Below, in pieces: positions 28,193 to 35,490 of a stretch of DNA of 64,000 bases. A program made the translations under genes and the position numbers. Numbering within the stretch: the first letter of the stretch is position 1; each line of letters opens with the position of its first letter. Where the stretch lies: positions 577,518-641,517 of the forward strand of contig NZ_JAGYWA010000001.1 in the NCBI RefSeq assembly GCF_018383905.1. Direction: 5' to 3'. The DNA is from Flavobacterium branchiicola (GTDB lineage Bacteria; Bacteroidota; Bacteroidia; Flavobacteriales; Flavobacteriaceae). The notes below the pieces were generated by a model. That model was given only the letters and a program-made list of their open reading frames with translations, did no database searches and was not told the DNA's origin.

Positions 28193-28287
28193 TTCACTAT
28201 TGCTGGCTAATTAGCCCCGATGGAAGCAAATATCCTTTTATCCGCCACGGCGGATAAAAGATATTTGTGTACAGCGGGAACTATTGA
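28193..28287. repeat. Structured intergenic element inside the metH leader
   Basis: A near-perfect stem of about 19 bp (28227-28246 with 28249-28267; core TTTTATCCGCC/GGCGGATAAAA) is embedded between GGCTAATTAGCCCCGATGGA and ACAGCGGGAA. The 7-base word ACTATTG occurs at both ends (28196 and 28280). I recall similar TAGCCCCGATGGA...GCGGGA blocks in other Flavobacterium intergenic regions. It lies in the transcribed leader between aptamer and gene. Confidence 0.55.
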
Positions 28288-28390
28288 CTGCAAAAATGCG
28301 CCAATGATTCGCTCCTGATACAGAATCTGTTTCAGTAAATTATTTGTAAGTTGTTTTGAAAAGTTTTGAGAAATACGAGAATGTATTTGT

Positions 28391-28504
28391 GTTATCTATC
28401 TTTAATACCTTGTGTTTATGGTAAAAAGTAGAATTTAGCACCTTCTTTATGATAAAGGGTTGCTAAGGTTTCATCGGGTCTATCCCTCCGCCTTTCGTGA
28501 TAAC
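28391..28504 (-). promoter_or_regulatory. S-box (SAM-I) riboswitch before the metH operon
   Basis: The minus strand shows the S-box core in order. The P1 arm GTTATC leads into GGCGGAGGGATAGACCCGAT, then GAAACCTTAGCAACC, then GAAGGTGCTAAATTC, and the P1 arm GATAAC closes at 28391-28396. This is the classic order of conserved SAM-I segments, including the kink-turn and the GGUGCUAA strand. High SAM should turn off the methionine synthase genes below. I see no obvious terminator directly after the aptamer, so the output mechanism is unclear. Confidence 0.92.
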
Positions 28505-28527
28505 GAACAATAATTTTAAGAACAGTG

Positions 28528-28559
28528 CAAAGGTATGAAATGACAATACGATTTGCAAA
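28528..28559 (-). promoter_or_regulatory. Promoter of the metH operon
   Basis: On the minus strand TTTG (28556-28559) is followed after 20 bases by TACCTTTG (28528-28535). This is an excellent Bacteroidota housekeeping promoter. Transcription would start near 28521, just before the S-box. The metK promoter has the same TACCTTTGCA core. Confidence 0.75.
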
Positions 28560-28569
28560 TGTTTTTTTG

Positions 28570-28606
28570 AGGTTCTGAGAGGCTAAGGTTCTGAGGGACT
28601 AAGTTT
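28570..28606. repeat. Word repeat (GGTTCTGAGAGGCTAAGG type)
   Basis: Tandem degenerate words, GAGGTTCTGAGAGGCTAAGG then TTCTGAGGGACTAAG, run into the 3' end of the small antitoxin-like frame, so its last codons may be repeat-derived. They are related to the words at 26029-26070. Confidence 0.5.
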
Positions 28607-28780
28607 TTCTTTTTGGGTTTTATATTTTGAGAATCTTTTCATCACTTCTTCATGTTCTACAAATTCATTTTCCTCTGTCTGTTGAAGTCCAGTTTCGATT
28701 TCTTCCCTTTCTTCTTTTGATAAATTTTCAAACCAATCTTTTTGATTTAAATTAAAACCATTATCTTTTTCTAAATCCAT
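28583..28780 (-). CDS. Small acidic protein resembling type II antitoxin C-termini, orphan
   Basis: This 65-residue, highly charged protein has the pattern SKEEREEIETGLQQTEENEF followed by VEHEEVMKRFSKYK. This layout (acidic helix, then HEEVMKRF) is typical of the toxin-binding half of RelB/ParD-like addiction-module antitoxins. The DNA-binding half is very short and no toxin gene is adjacent on either side. It is therefore best called an orphan antitoxin-like protein. It is isolated from the upstream gene by a terminator at 28818-28851. Confidence 0.55.
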   Translation of the reverse strand: MDLEKDNGFNLNQKDWFENLSKEEREEIETGLQQTEENEFVEHEEVMKRFSKYKTQKEKLSPSEP

Positions 28781-28811
28781 AAATAATCAAATTATAATTC
28801 TCTTAAATATA

Positions 28812-28851
28812 CAAAATAAAAAAGCTCAAACTATAAAAGTTTGAGCTTTAC
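28812..28851 (-). terminator. Intrinsic terminator of the sulfate-assimilation cluster
   Basis: A 12-bp stem (AAAGCTCAAACT with AGTTTGAGCTTT) is followed on the minus strand by TTTTTTATTTTG. It lies about 50 bases past the ferredoxin-NADP reductase stop codon. Confidence 0.88.
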
Positions 28852-28860
28852 AATATTTAA

Positions 28861-28903
28861 AAACCTCAGCGCCTTAGTCCCTTAGAACCTCAGCACCTCA
28901 GAT
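28861..28903. repeat. Word repeat at the 3' end of the reductase gene
   Basis: CCTCAGCGCCTTAGTCCCTT is followed by AGAACCTCAGCACCTCAG. These tandem degenerate words are complementary in sense to the CTAAGG words at 26029 and 28570. Confidence 0.5.
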
Positions 28904-29955
28904 TAAACAATCGCTTTAACAACCGCCTTAGGCGCTTCTTTACGAGTTCCGTCGAAACCGTCTACTCCAGAAACTGTTGTATATTTCAATACGTATTTTT
29001 TACCTGGATTGATGATTTGGTATGCAGCCTGACACATTAAAGTTGCTTCGTGGAAACCACAAAGGATTAACTTTAATTTTCCAGGGTATGTATTTACGTC
29101 TCCAATTGCGAAGATTCCAGGAATGTTAGTCTGATAATCTAATGCATTGTTTACTTTAATGGCGTTTTTCTCTATTTCTAATCCCCAGTCTCCAATTGGA
29201 CCTAATTTTGGTGTTAATCCGAAAAGTGGAATGAAATAGTCACACTCGATTTTACGGTGTGCTCCGTTTTCTTCGATATCTAATGACTCAACATGTTCAG
29301 CACCGTTGATTCCGATTACTTCTGCCGGAGTAATTAATTTGATTTTTCCAGCTGTTTTTAATTCTTGTACTTTTTCTACAGAATCAAGAGCGCCTCTAAA
29401 TTCGTTTCTACGGTGAATCAAAGTTACTTCTGAAGCTACATTTGCTAAGAAAATTGACCAGTCTAAAGCTGAATCTCCTCCTCCTGCAATTACAACTCTT
29501 TTATCTCTGAATTTTTCTGGATTCTTGATAAAGTATTTTACTCCTTTATCTTCATAAAACTCGATATCTTCGATAAGTGGTTTACGAGGCTCAAAACTTC
29601 CTAAACCTCCAGCGATTGCGATAACTGGCGCGTGGAATTTAGTTCCTTTATTTGAAGTTACAATAAAACTTCCGTCTTCTTGTTTTTCAATTGTTTCTGC
29701 ACGTTCGCCTAAAGTAAAACCTGGCTCAAATTGTTTGATTTGCTCTTGTAAACCATCAATCAAATCTCCAGCTAATACTTCTGGAAATCCAGGAATATCA
29801 TAAATTGGTTTCTTTGGATATAACTCTGAAAGCTGCCCTCCTGCTTGTGGTAAGGCATCTAAAATGTGGCATTTTAATTTTAACAATCCTGCCTCGAATA
29901 CGGCAAATAAACCTGTTGGCCCTGCTCCAATTATAAGTATATCTGTTTTAATCAT
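28903..29955 (-). CDS. Ferredoxin-NADP reductase, thioredoxin-reductase-like
   Basis: The start is taken at 29955 (MIKTDILIIGAGPTGLFAVF) rather than 30018, because the promoter at 29988-30018 would start transcription near 29981. The protein of about 350 residues has an FAD-binding GAGPTG motif, AGGQLSELYPKKPIYDIPGF, a second nucleotide-binding motif VVIAGGGDSALDW and a C-terminal FAIGDVNTYPGK. It lacks the CxxC redox pair of thioredoxin reductase, which marks the FNR2 type. Placed after siroheme and sulfite reductase genes, it may supply electrons via ferredoxin to sulfite reductase; that link is inference. Confidence 0.85.
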   Translation of the reverse strand: MIKTDILIIGAGPTGLFAVFEAGLLKLKCHILDALPQAGGQLSELYPKKPIYDIPGFPEVLAGDLIDGLQEQIKQFEPGFTLGERAETIEKQEDGSFIVTSNKGTKFHAPVIAIAGGLGSFEPRKPLIEDIEFYEDKGVKYFIKNPEKFRDKRVVIAGGGDSALDWSIFLANVASEVTLIHRRNEFRGALDSVEKVQELKTAGKIKLITPAEVIGINGAEHVESLDIEENGAHRKIECDYFIPLFGLTPKLGPIGDWGLEIEKNAIKVNNALDYQTNIPGIFAIGDVNTYPGKLKLILCGFHEATLMCQAAYQIINPGKKYVLKYTTVSGVDGFDGTRKEAPKAVVKAIV

Positions 29956-29987
29956 TATGTTGTTGTTTATAATCATTCTTAATAACG

Positions 29988-30018
29988 CAAAGAAACGAAT
30001 AAATCCTTGTACTATCAA
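29988..30018 (-). promoter_or_regulatory. Promoter of the ferredoxin-NADP reductase gene
   Basis: TTG at 30016-30018 and TTTCTTTG at 29988-29995 are spaced by 20 bases on the minus strand. The -7 element has T in place of A. If real, the gene can be expressed apart from the sulfate cluster. Confidence 0.5.
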
Positions 30019-30090
30019 TGATTTTTATCATTTATTTCTTTCCGAAACTTTTTTACTCTTTATTTTTTAATGCAATTTACCTTTCCGAAT

Positions 30091-30214
30091 CATCGGGTTG
30101 AAACCCGAGGCTACAAACAGGTCGTTCCTTCGGAACTTGATCTTCGAAACGTTTGTCTTTGTCGTCATCGGGTTGAAACCCGACGCTACAATATGAATCG
30201 TTCCTTCGGAACTT
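30091..30214. repeat. REP-like element, two copies (CATCGGGTTGAAACCCGA...TTCCTTCGGAACT)
   Basis: Each copy has two hairpins: TCGGGTTGAAACCCGA, then after about 15 bases GTTCCTTCGGAAC. Copy 1 spans 30091-30138 and copy 2 spans 30165-30214. The second ends at the stop region of the siroheme gene. Confidence 0.85.
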
Positions 30215-30817
30215 TTATTCTTTATTTTTTAATGAAGAGGTAATCTCATTCATCCTTTTCACTTTTTCTTCGAAATTACCTTTTAAACTTTTTCGATATT
30301 CATTTAGATTTTCAACCATTTGATTGATATCTTCCGGAATAACTTCTTCGAAAAACTCGCGAAGCCTTTTTGCCGTCGTCGGTGATTTTCCGTTGGTTGA
30401 AATGGCAATTTTTACATTCCCTTTTGTTACGATTCCGCCCAAATAATAATCACATAAATCGGGCGTATCGGCGATGTTGCAAATCAAATAACGCTTTCTG
30501 GCTAAATCGTATACTCTTTTATTGACTTCAAGATTATCGGTACACGCAATAACCATGTGGCGCTTTTTGAGCATTTTCTTTTTGAACTTCGATTTTGTTA
30601 ATGTAATCGAAGGGTGATTCTCTGCTAAAACCTGAATTTCTAAATGAAAATTCGGTGCCACAACCTCAACATTTGCATTCGGACTTGACTTAAACAAGAA
30701 AGAAAGCTTTTCCAGACCTACATTTCCACCACCTACAATTAATACGTTTAAATTGTGAAGCTTTAGAAATATGGGATATAATTCGTTTTGTTCCATTTTA
30801 ATCTTTTGTTTCATCAA
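30215..30817 (-). CDS. Precorrin-2 dehydrogenase / sirohydrochlorin ferrochelatase (Met8/CysG-N type)
   Basis: This protein of up to 200 residues has the NAD-binding motif LNVLIVGGGNVGLEK, the family segment LICNIADTPDLCDYYLGGIV, and ISTNGKSPTTAKRLREFFEE. It oxidises precorrin-2 and inserts iron to make siroheme, the cofactor of the sulfite reductase encoded in the same cluster. The start may be the internal ATG at 30796 (MEQNELYPIFLKL), since the first seven residues look non-essential. CobA, which makes precorrin-2, is upstream with a REP cluster between them. Confidence 0.88.
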   Translation of the reverse strand: MMKQKIKMEQNELYPIFLKLHNLNVLIVGGGNVGLEKLSFLFKSSPNANVEVVAPNFHLEIQVLAENHPSITLTKSKFKKKMLKKRHMVIACTDNLEVNKRVYDLARKRYLICNIADTPDLCDYYLGGIVTKGNVKIAISTNGKSPTTAKRLREFFEEVIPEDINQMVENLNEYRKSLKGNFEEKVKRMNEITSSLKNKE

Positions 30818-30830
30818 AATTAATGAATCT

Positions 30831-31031
30831 CACGTTTCCCTAGGTTGAAACCTTGGGCTATGTTTCATTTATGACGAAATTTATTTTGCGAATTCTTTGA
30901 CAACATCGGGTTGAAACCAGATGTTATTAAATTCTATGCTTACATTAGGTTGAAAACCCTACGTTATTCAATTCTATGCGTACATTGGGTTGAAACCCGA
31001 CGCTACAATATGAATCGTTCCTTCGGAACTT
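30831..31031. repeat. REP-like cluster, four degenerate copies
   Basis: Variants of the CGGGTTGAAACCCGA hairpin follow one another: TAGGTTGAAACCTTGGGCTA, then ATCGGGTTGAAACCAGAT, TTAGGTTGAAAACCCTACG and TTGGGTTGAAACCCGACGC. The last copy alone retains the full ATATGAATCGTTCCTTCGGA tail, which ends near the cobA stop codon. Confidence 0.8.
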
Positions 31032-31045
31032 TATCATCAAATCGA

Positions 31046-31855
31046 TTATTTTTTAGCAACGAATTGGTTTTGTCGAAACATTTTATCCAACTCCTTTTTT
31101 TGACAAAATTCTTCGTAAAATCCTTTTAATTTATGGCTTTCGCGAACCACTTCGCCTAAAACGATAATGGCTGGAGAACCTAATTCTTTTTGTTTTACGA
31201 TTTCTAAAATCGAATCGACTGTTCCTACGCCTGTTTTTTCTTCTACTGTTGTTCCGTTTTGAATGATGGCAACGGGCAGATTTCCTTTGTTTTCTTTTTG
31301 AAACAAATCGATGATCTGAGGCAGTTTGTGCATTCCCATCAAGATTACAACTGTTGCAGAAGATTGCGCTGCCAAAGCCACATCTGAAGATAATTTTCTA
31401 TCTGATGTTGTGCCTGTAATAGCCCAAAAGCTTTCTGAAACACCTCTTTTTGTAATCGAAATTCCCTGACTTGCGGGAACGGCAACTACAGATGAAATTC
31501 CTGGAATAACAATCGTTTCGATTCCGAAACTTTCTGCAAATTCTATTTCTTCACTTCCTCTTCCAAAAATAAATGGGTCTCCGCCTTTTAATCGAACTAC
31601 ATTTCCATACGTCAACGCATTATCTACAATCAATTGATTGATTTGATCTTGTGTGTAAGCATGGTTTCCGATTCTTTTTCCAACAAAAATCTTAATAGCA
31701 TTTTTTGATGCGTGATCCAGAATTTCTTCATTGGCTAAGGCGTCGTATAAAACCACATTTGCTTCAGCCAGTGCTTTTACAGCTTTTAGCGTAAGTAAAT
31801 CTGGATCGCCCGGACCTGCACCGACTAAAGTTATTTTTGGTTTTATATTAAGCAT
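31046..31855 (-). CDS. cobA: Uroporphyrinogen-III C-methyltransferase
   Basis: This 269-residue protein methylates uroporphyrinogen III twice, using SAM, to give precorrin-2. Motifs of the family are clear: KITLVGAGPGDPDLLTLKA, VRLKGGDPFIFGRG, GIETIVIPGISSVVAVPASQGI and TVVILMGMHKLP. The gene overlaps the upstream sulfite reductase gene by 8 bases, which indicates translational coupling. The C-terminal tail after GEVVRESHKLK is somewhat longer than needed for the fold. Confidence 0.93.
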   Translation of the reverse strand: MLNIKPKITLVGAGPGDPDLLTLKAVKALAEANVVLYDALANEEILDHASKNAIKIFVGKRIGNHAYTQDQINQLIVDNALTYGNVVRLKGGDPFIFGRGSEEIEFAESFGIETIVIPGISSVVAVPASQGISITKRGVSESFWAITGTTSDRKLSSDVALAAQSSATVVILMGMHKLPQIIDLFQKENKGNLPVAIIQNGTTVEEKTGVGTVDSILEIVKQKELGSPAIIVLGEVVRESHKLKGFYEEFCQKKELDKMFRQNQFVAKK

Positions 31856-33938
31856 TAGCTAATTCTTGTGCTCTAAATGTTTCGATTTTATCAAAGAAAA
31901 CAATGGCTTGTGCAATGTAATCTTTAGCGAAAGCTTCAGATGGTTCATTTTTATTGATTTGGTAAACCAAGTCTTTAAAAGTTGAATTCAATTCGATTTT
32001 ATTTGTATCGATAAAAACAGTGTCAAACAAATCAACGATTCCTGCGTGGTGGTTTGTTTTTTGGTTTTCTGCCAATAACAAGGCTTTTGCTCCATTTACA
32101 AATCCAGCGTAAGCGTGGTAAATTGCATCTGCTACTTTTCCTTCGTCGAAAGATTCTTGTGCGAAAGTCAATTTGTCTTTTGCTTCTAATAATAAAGTAG
32201 CAACTAAATCGATCACAACTCCGGCACATTCTCCAACTCCAACTGCTTTTACATAGTTATCTGCGTTACCCCAATCTACAAAATCTGCTTCTGTTAAATT
32301 GGTTACATCAGATAATGGTTTTAAGATTTCGTAGAAGTATTTTTCTCCTTTTAAATCATAATAGTTTAGGAATTTTTCTCCATTCGCATTAGCGTCAAAA
32401 TCATTTAAGATGGTGCGCAAAGCTTCTGGGCCTCTACGGCTTGGAATTTTGATTACTTTATCAGCAAAACGTCCTTCTCCGTTTCCTAATCTTCCTCCAC
32501 CCAATAAAACTTGTAATGCCGGAGCTACTAATTTTCCTGAGTTGATAGACATTCCCTGGAATCCGATTGCAGACATATTATGTTGTCCGCACGCATTCAT
32601 ACATCCTGAAATTTTAATCTCAATTTCGCGGTTGTTTAAATATTGAGGATATTCTGCACTTATAACTCTTTCTAATTCTTCGGCAATACCAGTACTGCTT
32701 GCAATCCCCAAGTTGCAAGTATCGGTTCCTGGACATGCCGTAATATCTACGGTAGAATTATATCCTAAATGAACAAAGTCCAATTTGGTTAATTCCTGAT
32801 AAAAGAAAGGAAGATTTTCCTCTTTTACGTGACGTATTACAATATTTTGACGCAATGAAAAACGTAATTCGTTTGCTGCGTAATTTTTAATTAAATCGGC
32901 TAATAATCTTGCTTTATCTGTATAAAAATCTCCTAATAAAACTTTGATTCCAATAGCATAATATCCTGCTTGTTTTTGTGCAATTACGTTTGATTTTTTC
33001 CAAGCTTCAAAAGCTTTTGTATCTTCGATTGTAACTTGTGGCACTTCTAAAACTGGTTCTGGAATTGGACCATCAAAAGCAGTTGTATCAATTTCGTAGG
33101 TTTCAAAAGCAATTGCTTTTTTCTCTTTTTCAACTAAATCAAGAAAAACATCTCTTCCCATTTCTTTGATTAAGAATTTCATACGCGCTTTCATTCTTTT
33201 TGCACGTTCACCGTAACGGTCAAAAATTCTGATAATTCCTTCTGCGGTTGGAATGATTTCGTTCACCGGAATAAACTCAGAAAGTAATTCGGCGTGTGCT
33301 GGCTGAGATCCTAAACCTCCTCCAAAAACGACTTTAAATCCTTTTTGTCCGTCTTTAATTTTCGGAATAAATCCTAAATCGTGTAAATAACTCAACGCTG
33401 TATCTTCATCTGAAGAAGAGAACGAAATTTTAAATTTACGTCCCATTTCCTGACAGATTGGGTTTCTTAACAAATATTGAAACAAACCGTGCGCGTAAGA
33501 CGAAACATCAAATGGTTCGTTTACGTCAACTCCAGCTAATTCACTTCCTGTAATATTTCTAACCGTGTTTCCACAAGCTTCACGCAGAGTAATATCGTCT
33601 TTAGCCAATTCTGACCAAAGTTCTGGTGTTCTGTCTAAACTCACATAGTGAATCTGAATATCCTGACGTGTTGTAATATGCAAACGTCCAGTAGAATATT
33701 TATCTGAAACTTCCGTAATTCTTCTCAATTGCTCGCTGGTTACTTTACCATATGGCAATTTGATACGGATCATCTGAACGCCTTCCTGACGCTGACCGTA
33801 GATTCCACGCGCTAAACGAAGGCTACGAAAACGCTCATCATCAATTTTTCCTCCACGGAATAAGTGAATCTTTTTTTCTAATTCGATAATCTCCTTCTGA
33901 ACTACCGGATTTTCTATTTCTGTTCTAAAACTTTCCAT
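31848..33938 (-). CDS. Assimilatory sulfite (nitrite/sulfite) reductase with C-terminal HEPN-like extension
   Basis: This 696-residue siroheme enzyme has two ferredoxin-like half repeats (LPYGKVTSEQLRRI, then LRFSLRQNIVIRHV). The 4Fe-4S/siroheme cysteines lie in TACPGTDTCNLGI and KISGCMNACGQH. The last 120 or so residues (from VVIDLVATLLLEAKDKLTFA) are all-helical and resemble a HEPN domain rather than any reductase part. It reduces sulfite to sulfide in the cytoplasm. It is in line with cysN and cysD upstream and with its siroheme genes downstream, so sulfite is the probable substrate. Confidence 0.9.
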   Translation of the reverse strand: MESFRTEIENPVVQKEIIELEKKIHLFRGGKIDDERFRSLRLARGIYGQRQEGVQMIRIKLPYGKVTSEQLRRITEVSDKYSTGRLHITTRQDIQIHYVSLDRTPELWSELAKDDITLREACGNTVRNITGSELAGVDVNEPFDVSSYAHGLFQYLLRNPICQEMGRKFKISFSSSDEDTALSYLHDLGFIPKIKDGQKGFKVVFGGGLGSQPAHAELLSEFIPVNEIIPTAEGIIRIFDRYGERAKRMKARMKFLIKEMGRDVFLDLVEKEKKAIAFETYEIDTTAFDGPIPEPVLEVPQVTIEDTKAFEAWKKSNVIAQKQAGYYAIGIKVLLGDFYTDKARLLADLIKNYAANELRFSLRQNIVIRHVKEENLPFFYQELTKLDFVHLGYNSTVDITACPGTDTCNLGIASSTGIAEELERVISAEYPQYLNNREIEIKISGCMNACGQHNMSAIGFQGMSINSGKLVAPALQVLLGGGRLGNGEGRFADKVIKIPSRRGPEALRTILNDFDANANGEKFLNYYDLKGEKYFYEILKPLSDVTNLTEADFVDWGNADNYVKAVGVGECAGVVIDLVATLLLEAKDKLTFAQESFDEGKVADAIYHAYAGFVNGAKALLLAENQKTNHHAGIVDLFDTVFIDTNKIELNSTFKDLVYQINKNEPSEAFAKDYIAQAIVFFDKIETFRAQELANA

Positions 33939-33954
33939 TTCTTTTACGCTTTAG

Positions 33955-34095
33955 GCTTTAGGCTGTACGCTTTAAGCTTTTTAACTTTGTGTTTTTTTTT
34001 AATGCTTTAGGCTATAAGCAATAGGCTTTAGGCTTTCTTGCGTAGCTTGTTTATACATTTTGCAAAAAGCTTAAAGCCTATTGCTTAAAGCTTAC
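33955..34095. repeat. Word-repeat spacer (GCTTTAGGCT... type) with inverted repeats
   Basis: The whole 165-base gap is built of variants of GCTTTAGGCTATAAGCAATA. The left part (TTTAGGCTATAAGCAATAGG, then CTTTAGGC) and the right part (GCTTAAAGCCTATTGCTTAA, then AGC) are partly complementary across a spacer. It lies between cysN and the sulfite reductase gene. Confidence 0.65.
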
Positions 34096-34103
34096 AGCAG
34101 GTT

Positions 34104-35348
34104 TTACCTTATAAATCCTACTCCTGCTGTTGTGTTCGTTGCTGTATCAATTAAGATAAAAGCTCCGTTTGATTTGTTGTCGTTGTAAGCGTCAAAATAT
34201 AAAGGCTTGCTTAATTTTATGCTTACTTCTCCGATTTCGTTTATCACTAATTGTGAAGCTTCTGTTGTTCCTGAATAATCAGTTGCAATCGTGTTTTTAA
34301 TGCTTTCTACTTTTGCTAAAACCCTGTTCGTATTGTGCTGTACTAAATATTTAGTTCCTGGAACCAATTTTTTGCTGTCCATCCAGCAAACCGTTGTGGT
34401 AATATCTTTTTCAATTCTTGGAAGTTCGTCTGATTTTACAATCATATCCCCTCTCGTTACATTGATATCATTTTCTAATTCGATTGTAATTGAAGAACCT
34501 GCTGTAGCTTCATCAAATGTTTTATCGAAAAAGTGAATTTTTGAAATTTTAGATTCTGTTAAAGATGGAAGCACTGTTACAGCATCTCCAACTTTAATAG
34601 AGTTTCCGTATAATTTCCCTGCGTAACCTCTGAAATCGTGGTATTCTTCAGTTTTTGGACGAATAACCGTCTGAACTGGAAAACGTGCTTTTCCTGCTTC
34701 GTAAACATCATGAGAATGTAATCCTTCTAAATGTTCTAAAACCGTTTGTCCGTCATACCAAAGCATATTCTCTGATTTATCAACCACGTTTCCACCGTTG
34801 ATTGCACTTAACGGAATATAACTTACGTTTTGTTCTTTGAAAGTACTTTTTGCATTTAATGCCTGAAAATCGGCTTTGATTTTATTGAAAACTTCTTCTG
34901 AGTAATCAACTAAATCCATTTTATTAATCGCAACGATTACTTCTTTTACTCTCAATAAATTATTGATGAAAAAGTGACGATACGTTTGCTCAATAACGCC
35001 TTTTCTAGCATCAATCAAAATGATAGAAACCTGAGAAGTTGAAGCTCCTGTAACCATGTTTCTGGTATATTCTACGTGACCTGGCGTATCGGCAATAATG
35101 TAACTTTTCTTTGCAGTCGAAAAATAAATATGCGCAACGTCAATCGTGATTCCTTGCTCTCTTTCTGCTACTAATCCGTCAGTCGCCAAAGAGAAATCTA
35201 AATAATCATATCCTTTTTGTTTACTGCTTTTCTCGATTGCTTCAATTTTATCTGTAGTCAATGATTTTGTATCGTACAATAACCTTCCGATCAAAGTACT
35301 TTTTCCGTCATCTACACTTCCTGCTGTTGCTATTTTTAAAACGTCCAT
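34104..35348 (-). CDS. cysN: Sulfate adenylyltransferase subunit 1 (GTPase)
   Basis: The frame is open from 35420, but those first 24 residues translate an upstream word repeat. The true start is the ATG at 35348 (MDVLKIATAGSVDDGKSTLI). The protein of about 414 residues is an EF-Tu-like GTPase with G1 GSVDDGKST, G3 DTPGHVEY and G4 NKMD. It couples GTP hydrolysis to APS formation by CysD. There is no fused APS kinase domain, and none is encoded nearby, which agrees with a direct APS reductase pathway. Confidence 0.93.
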   Translation of the reverse strand: MDVLKIATAGSVDDGKSTLIGRLLYDTKSLTTDKIEAIEKSSKQKGYDYLDFSLATDGLVAEREQGITIDVAHIYFSTAKKSYIIADTPGHVEYTRNMVTGASTSQVSIILIDARKGVIEQTYRHFFINNLLRVKEVIVAINKMDLVDYSEEVFNKIKADFQALNAKSTFKEQNVSYIPLSAINGGNVVDKSENMLWYDGQTVLEHLEGLHSHDVYEAGKARFPVQTVIRPKTEEYHDFRGYAGKLYGNSIKVGDAVTVLPSLTESKISKIHFFDKTFDEATAGSSITIELENDINVTRGDMIVKSDELPRIEKDITTTVCWMDSKKLVPGTKYLVQHNTNRVLAKVESIKNTIATDYSGTTEASQLVINEIGEVSIKLSKPLYFDAYNDNKSNGAFILIDTATNTTAGVGFIR

Positions 35349-35349
35349 T

Positions 35350-35410
35350 CTGTAATATTTTGTTTCAGGTTTAATTTTTTGTTTCAAGTTTAATGTTTCA
35401 AGTTGTTGAA
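35350..35410. repeat. Word repeat upstream of cysN (TTTCAAGTTTAA type)
   Basis: TTGTTTCAGGTTTAATTTTT, TTGTTTCAAGTTTAATGTTT and CAAGTTGTTGAAACG are tandem variants just before the cysN ATG. Similar words precede cysD (36395-36435) and metZ (42405-42450). Confidence 0.55.
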
Positions 35411-35490
35411 ACGCTTTCACTAAAATTTAAATCTGTATGTTTTTTTGATTCTACTTTTTAATTATCAATTGTCAATTATTAATTATCCAA

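Larger units (their letters stand above)
28131..28582. other. Gene-free leader region of the metH operon
   Basis: This 452-base gap holds, in transcription order, the promoter at 28528-28559, an S-box riboswitch at 28391-28504, and a strong hairpin element at 28193-28287. A tandem GGCGCTAAGGC-type word repeat at 28139-28165 touches the metH start. I see no credible coding frame. Confidence 0.7.

Noticed and set aside
35349..35420. N-terminal extension of CysN beginning MKAFQQLETLNL.
   Set aside because: It translates tandem upstream words; CysN homology begins at MDVLKIATAGSVDDGKST.
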